Assembly: GCA_963931925.1 (NCBI GenBank)
Contig: OZ007567.1
Location: 93,587,778-93,651,777, forward strand
Reading direction: 5' to 3'
Source of the DNA: Onchidella celtica
Taxonomy: Eukaryota; Mollusca; Gastropoda; Systellommatophora; Onchidiidae
Length of the DNA: 64,000 nucleotides
The notes beneath the pieces are model-generated. The model did not search any database, had not been told where the DNA came from, and saw only the letters and a program-made list of their open reading frames with translations. A program made the position numbers and the translations under genes. This document shows, piece by piece, positions 59,742 through 64,000 of the stretch. How positions within the stretch are numbered: the stretch's first letter is position 1; each line of letters starts with the position of its first letter.

Positions 59742-60307
59742 ATTTGCAGGGCGACTAGAATTACCCGGTTATTTCACAAAAAGTTAAATTTGCTTCGGAA
59801 AATCAGTTTAGGCAACAATTTATGTACATGTACCGAGATAATAAGTCAAGGGTTATCTAATTAAATTAGTTAGGGATTAAAATTTAAATAATGTCTTCAT
59901 AATCTATACGATAGTTATACATGATCTTGGCGAACAATGCGAGTAAGTCCAGGCTGGTCCACTATTCAAGTCCAATAATAAGACGTTAACGTAAAAGTTC
60001 ATGTGTTTGTTCATACTGGTGACTCCTGCATGCCAAATATAATCCGCCAATTGTTTGTCTGCCTCGCGTTATTTACTCAAGTAAAACAGTTTTTACTTGG
60101 ACTTCAAATCATCAAACCTGAGACTTAGGCTTGACTTCCACAGACTCCGAACTAGTCTTGATTGTGGATGTTGATATTTTACGCCAGTTTCAAGCACTGG
60201 CCATGTTACATTTACAGAACAATGAGTCGATTTTCGTGTGAGTAGTGCATACTGAAGGTCTCGTGAAGTACCAGGAAGAGAAGAACCCTTCACATCAAAA
60301 GGGAGCT

Positions 60308-60669
60308 TCACATATGCGTCACCGGTCTGTCCCCTCGCCCAGCAGGATAATTCCTCATGGATAAAGGAATCTCCCCGATGTTCAGAGAAGCGCAGGATCG
60401 ATAATTATCCTGACATCCACACAGGGAGGCAATTACTCTAAAGGAAGACGACTTGAAAGGTCTCAGGCTCAGAGAATCGGGGAAGCTGTCGGGTACCGAT
60501 ACCCTAAACAACTCGCCCTCTCCTCCTTGAATGTCAGGGCGTTTTGTTTTTATGTGGGCGTTCTCTTTTTCACGTTTCCTGTTCTTCCTGGAGGATTCAG
60601 CAAATCGATTTCGGCCACACCACTTGAGCAGTGCTGTAAACCTCAGCAAACAGAGAGTCGGGTCCACAT
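60308..60669 (-). CDS. Possible internal exon, unidentified
   Basis: An open frame follows a strong acceptor-like sequence on the minus strand (cccattttcttttcag at about 60685-60670). It reads VDPTLCLLRFTALLKWCGR… to a stop at 60308, with a basic segment and several cysteines but no known domain. It could belong to the same unknown gene as 59274-59741 or be chance. Confidence 0.25.
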
Positions 60670-61490
60670 CTGAAAAGAAAATGGGTAAAAAGGATGACAA
60701 AATGTCCATCACCATACAAGATAAAGACTCATTATGTTGGTCTAATGGAAGTTATCGCTGGGGAACATGTCCTGAATTATGTATTCACTGAATATCCTAC
60801 TGAGATCCGCCAATTTCACTGATGGTCAAAAATCCTGACATTTCATTCCGTCAGCCGCAGAGTACAGTTTCATAAAGTCCAGTTTTAAAGAGACCAGATA
60901 GCCCCGGTGTGTGGTCCATATTAATTTTTCAAACATTGCAGAGTATTTACATTGAATATTTCAACATCGTTTTTGATATGTTCAACCTGGCTATGTTGGG
61001 AGACCGTAGTCCAACTACATAGCCAAACGGCCAAAATAGTGAGTTGTATGCACTGTTCAGCTACAGATTACTATGCAGATTACTGCCCCTAACAACAACC
61101 GTTTAACTTACGTCAGTCAAACTGTGGTACGATACCCTTTACGTCAGGCAGTACTCTGCCGTCATTCTTAGTTTGAATGGTTTAAAAATTCGGAGAGGGA
61201 GAAATTCTGTAGTCAAGTGAAACCTACCTTTAGAGGGATATCTGAGAGGTAAGCAGTTATCTTGTGTGCAGATATTTTGGGTTTTTTTGGAACTTGCTAA
61301 ATTGGGATCTCTGACGAAATTTGTAAAAATTTATAGTAACTACGGTTTCTTGTCTTGTGTCAATGGTCTGCAATTTTTGTGAACGTTACAAATGATCAGC
61401 TGCGGATTTGTTGTCACCGTGGAAATTAAAGTCTAAAATTGCAAAACTATTAACTATACTCGTCTTCCTTTCTGCAAGGCTCGTCATAAC
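60670..61490. other. Non-coding, nothing recognised
   Basis: No gene or clear repeat. Confidence 0.5.
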
Positions 61491-61663
<173 letters not shown>

Positions 61664-62089
61664 TCATCCTAAAAAGGGCAGCTTTGTATCTAATATGTCC
61701 AGACACGAAGAGTTCGATGTGTCCACTTGTTGGCCTGGGGTAAATAGCTGGCCAAAACCTCACCAGGGAAACATTCTCGAGCTCCAGTCCTGTCTTCTTC
61801 CTCACTTTTCTTTCACTCGGGAACCAACCCATTTAGGATATAATGTAAATCCAGATATCACATTTCTTTACTAGAACTGTTAACACGGGGAGAAACTGGG
61901 AATACGCCATGTAAGAAAGGACATCAGGAAGAAGGGAAACGGGAAGATAAACAGAAGTGAAAAAAATAAAAATAAATACGGAATTTAAATGATTTTATTG
62001 GCAATAGTGAGTTGGATGGCATCTTTACGTCTTGTATGTAACGAGTACAGCGGATGGATAAATCACCCTAGAGAAATAAAAGGAACAGA

Positions 62090-62384
62090 GACAGACACAC
62101 ACAGTGAGAGAGAGAGAGAGAGAAAGAAAGAAAGGGAAAGAGATAGATAAGACAGATGCCAAGAAAGAGGGAGAGAGAGATAAGAGGAGACAGAGTCAGA
62201 TGAGATAGACAATGGAGAGAGAGAAAAAGAGGGGGACAGTCATGGAGACTGAGAGACACAGAGAGAGAGTGTGAGAGAGAGACAGACAGAGACAACATGA
62301 GAATCAGAAGGAGATGGAGGAAGGGAGAGGACGGAAGAGTAAGAGAGAAAAAAAATAGTGAACAAGCAAAAGGAGAAAGAGAGG

Positions 62385-62434
<50 letters not shown>

Positions 62435-62437
62435 GCA
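62090..62437. repeat. GA microsatellite block
   Basis: Degenerate GA/GACA/GAAA tract, purest at 62388-62424. A shorter CT tract lies at 62733-62776. Confidence 0.92.
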
Positions 62438-63278
62438 CTGGTGTGGCTGACGAGTCAATACAAAAGCAAACCAAAGCAATCACAGAAACGTGATAGGTTC
62501 CAGACAGAAATTAATATTGCATCGCCTGAATTGAGAATTTATGGAAAGAAAGGACTTGGGGTGTGCTCGCGTCTGGACCTGTCTTCATATTATAACGTCA
62601 GGCCAGGCCTTTTTTCTTTTTTTGTAAAATCTGTAGTGACGGAAAATTTGTCTTGTTTACCGAGAAAACTTCTCTCTATCAATCGCTTCTCTGCGTCTTA
62701 CGCATCCCCCCCCCCCTCACAAATTAGCACACTTCTCTCTCTCTCTCACTCTCTCTCTCTCTCTCTTCTCTTCTCTTAACGGTCTTTCTCTCATCCTCTA
62801 ACCATGTCTGTTTATATCCCCTTTTCATTTTTTTTTTGCCTTCTCTCTCTTTCTCTCTTCATTCCCAATTCTTACTTTCGTTCTATCCCCCCTCGCTCTC
62901 CTTGTCTCTTTTGCTGCATGAGTTCTACATCTCTGCCATTCCCATTCAGAATTGCCTCATCTTCGTTCCATAATTTGTGTTTCATTAATTTTCATATCCC
63001 GTGGCAGTATTTATAAATGGTCATCTCAGATCATCAATGGATTATTATATCTGTATGTTTCATTGAAAGTAGACTTTAATCCTACAAAAAACTATTTATA
63101 GATGGATTCTCAGTATGTATATAATAGTCCTTTAGCTGGCAACTGAAGGGCTCATTTGTATACCCGCCTAAGTCACAAAACGCTAAAATAGAAACACTGA
63201 GCAAAAAGTTAAAGCGCTTCGTGCACTCTCCGACTCAGAAAACAACAGTTCTTTCAAAGTGCCTCACTCGCAGTCTAA
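62438..63278. other. Non-coding, CT-rich tracts
   Basis: No domain-bearing frame. A CT-rich tract occupies 62733-62776, with a C-run at 62707-62716. Confidence 0.5.
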
Positions 63279-63484
63279 AGCCATGTTTTCATGTGTACCG
63301 AACGGAAACGGCAACGAAAAGGTTAAAAAAATCGGCTAAGTAGTAAAAGAAACAGTGTTTCCATAATTATGTCCGGAAACGGCGTTTACGTACACATGGC
63401 AATATTTTTTTCTATTTCACTATTTGAATGCTGTTTTGACGTTTCTGTTGCCGTTTCCGTTTCCGTACACATGGAAACCCAGCC
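63279..63484. mobile_element. Harbinger-like MITE (206 bp) with TAA duplication
   Basis: Ends are inverted (catgtgtaccgaacggaaac at the left, inverse of catgtgtacggaaacggaaa at the right, same spacing to the edge) and flanked by TAA at 63276-63278 and 63485-63487, the 3-bp duplication usual for PIF/Harbinger. It has an internal repeat of gtacacatgg. No coding capacity. Confidence 0.75.
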
Positions 63485-64000
63485 TAATAATACCAGTCCT
63501 GGGGGAAAATGTGTTTTGCACAGAAAACAGAACTAACCAAATATAATTTTTTTTAAAACCAAACAAAATACAGTAAATCTATGAAATTGCAGCAAAGGCT
63601 TGAAGCAATGTCAAATTATCGCAAAAAGAAAAAGATATCTGTTGCAAAGCCTCGCCTGAGGAATAATTCAGAAACATAGCCTTTTACTTTTGCTACATTT
63701 TCACTTCGCACAGAACATAGTAAACTAGTTGACCTTCACGCACAACCACACAGTTGGTTTGTTTTGAGTCCAGGTGGACTTTGGCATGGGTATAGAACTA
63801 ACAACTAACCCCTTCACTTCCCAGTCTACATTTAGTGAAGGCCGTGATACTTGTGGTGGCAGGTACCAAACAGGGACTAGACATCTGATAAACTATTTAC
63901 AGTCCCTGCAACAGGTGCTGAATCCATCCACTGCAGTATCTAATGTCCTGATGGTATACCTTCCTCTCCATACTACTGGGTATCGGCCGAGATCCAGCAG
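63485..64000. other. Non-coding, nothing recognised
   Basis: No gene or repeat seen up to the window edge. Confidence 0.5.

Overview
This is eukaryotic, intron-poor, AT-rich DNA that is mostly transposable elements. Features pointing to an invertebrate animal, perhaps a marine lophotrochozoan such as a mollusc (inference, low certainty), are: Gmr1-like Ty3/gypsy retrotransposons, Rex1-like, Tx1-like and RTE-like LINEs, a tRNA-headed SINE, hAT, pogo and Harbinger-like DNA elements, and many GA/CT microsatellites. There is no prokaryotic gene organisation.

Layout. 1-14065 is a tandem array of one LTR retrotransposon on the minus strand: LTR, internal region, LTR, internal region, LTR, plus the start of a further copy cut by the window edge. 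Its pol order is protease-integrase-RT-RNase H, and the integrase catalytic core is missing in frame. 14066-17603 is unremarkable. A Rex1-like LINE (minus strand) is split into 24319-25624 and 17604-18005 by a second, unrelated Gmr1-like element (18006-24318, plus strand; 4-bp target duplication ATAC). This second element keeps integrase but has lost almost all of RT-RNase H.

A Tx1-like LINE (minus strand) spans about 27.74-44.28 kb but is split inside ORF1 by a 10,885-bp DNA transposon at 32810-43694. That insertion has imperfect terminal inverted repeats beginning TGTG, a 4-bp CCGG target duplication, and one intact 598-codon gene for a Gypsy-type integrase fused to a Ulp1-like cysteine protease. 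I interpret it as a Ginger1-type element. It also contains nested debris: two copies of an 0.8-kb repeat each carrying a hAT MITE, an RTE-like LINE fragment, a SINE, and a pogo/Tigger fossil.

The right third (44-64 kb) has the only likely host protein gene that I recognise, a single-exon major facilitator transporter at 46263-47842 with one homopolymer frameshift. It also has two unidentified possible exons on the minus strand (59.3-60.7 kb), several MITEs (two hAT-like, two Harbinger-like, one near-perfect 249-bp palindrome), a broken MADF-domain gene inside one Harbinger-like element, and long microsatellites.

Five unrelated coding regions are broken at homopolymer runs, so some frameshifts may be sequencing errors rather than mutations.
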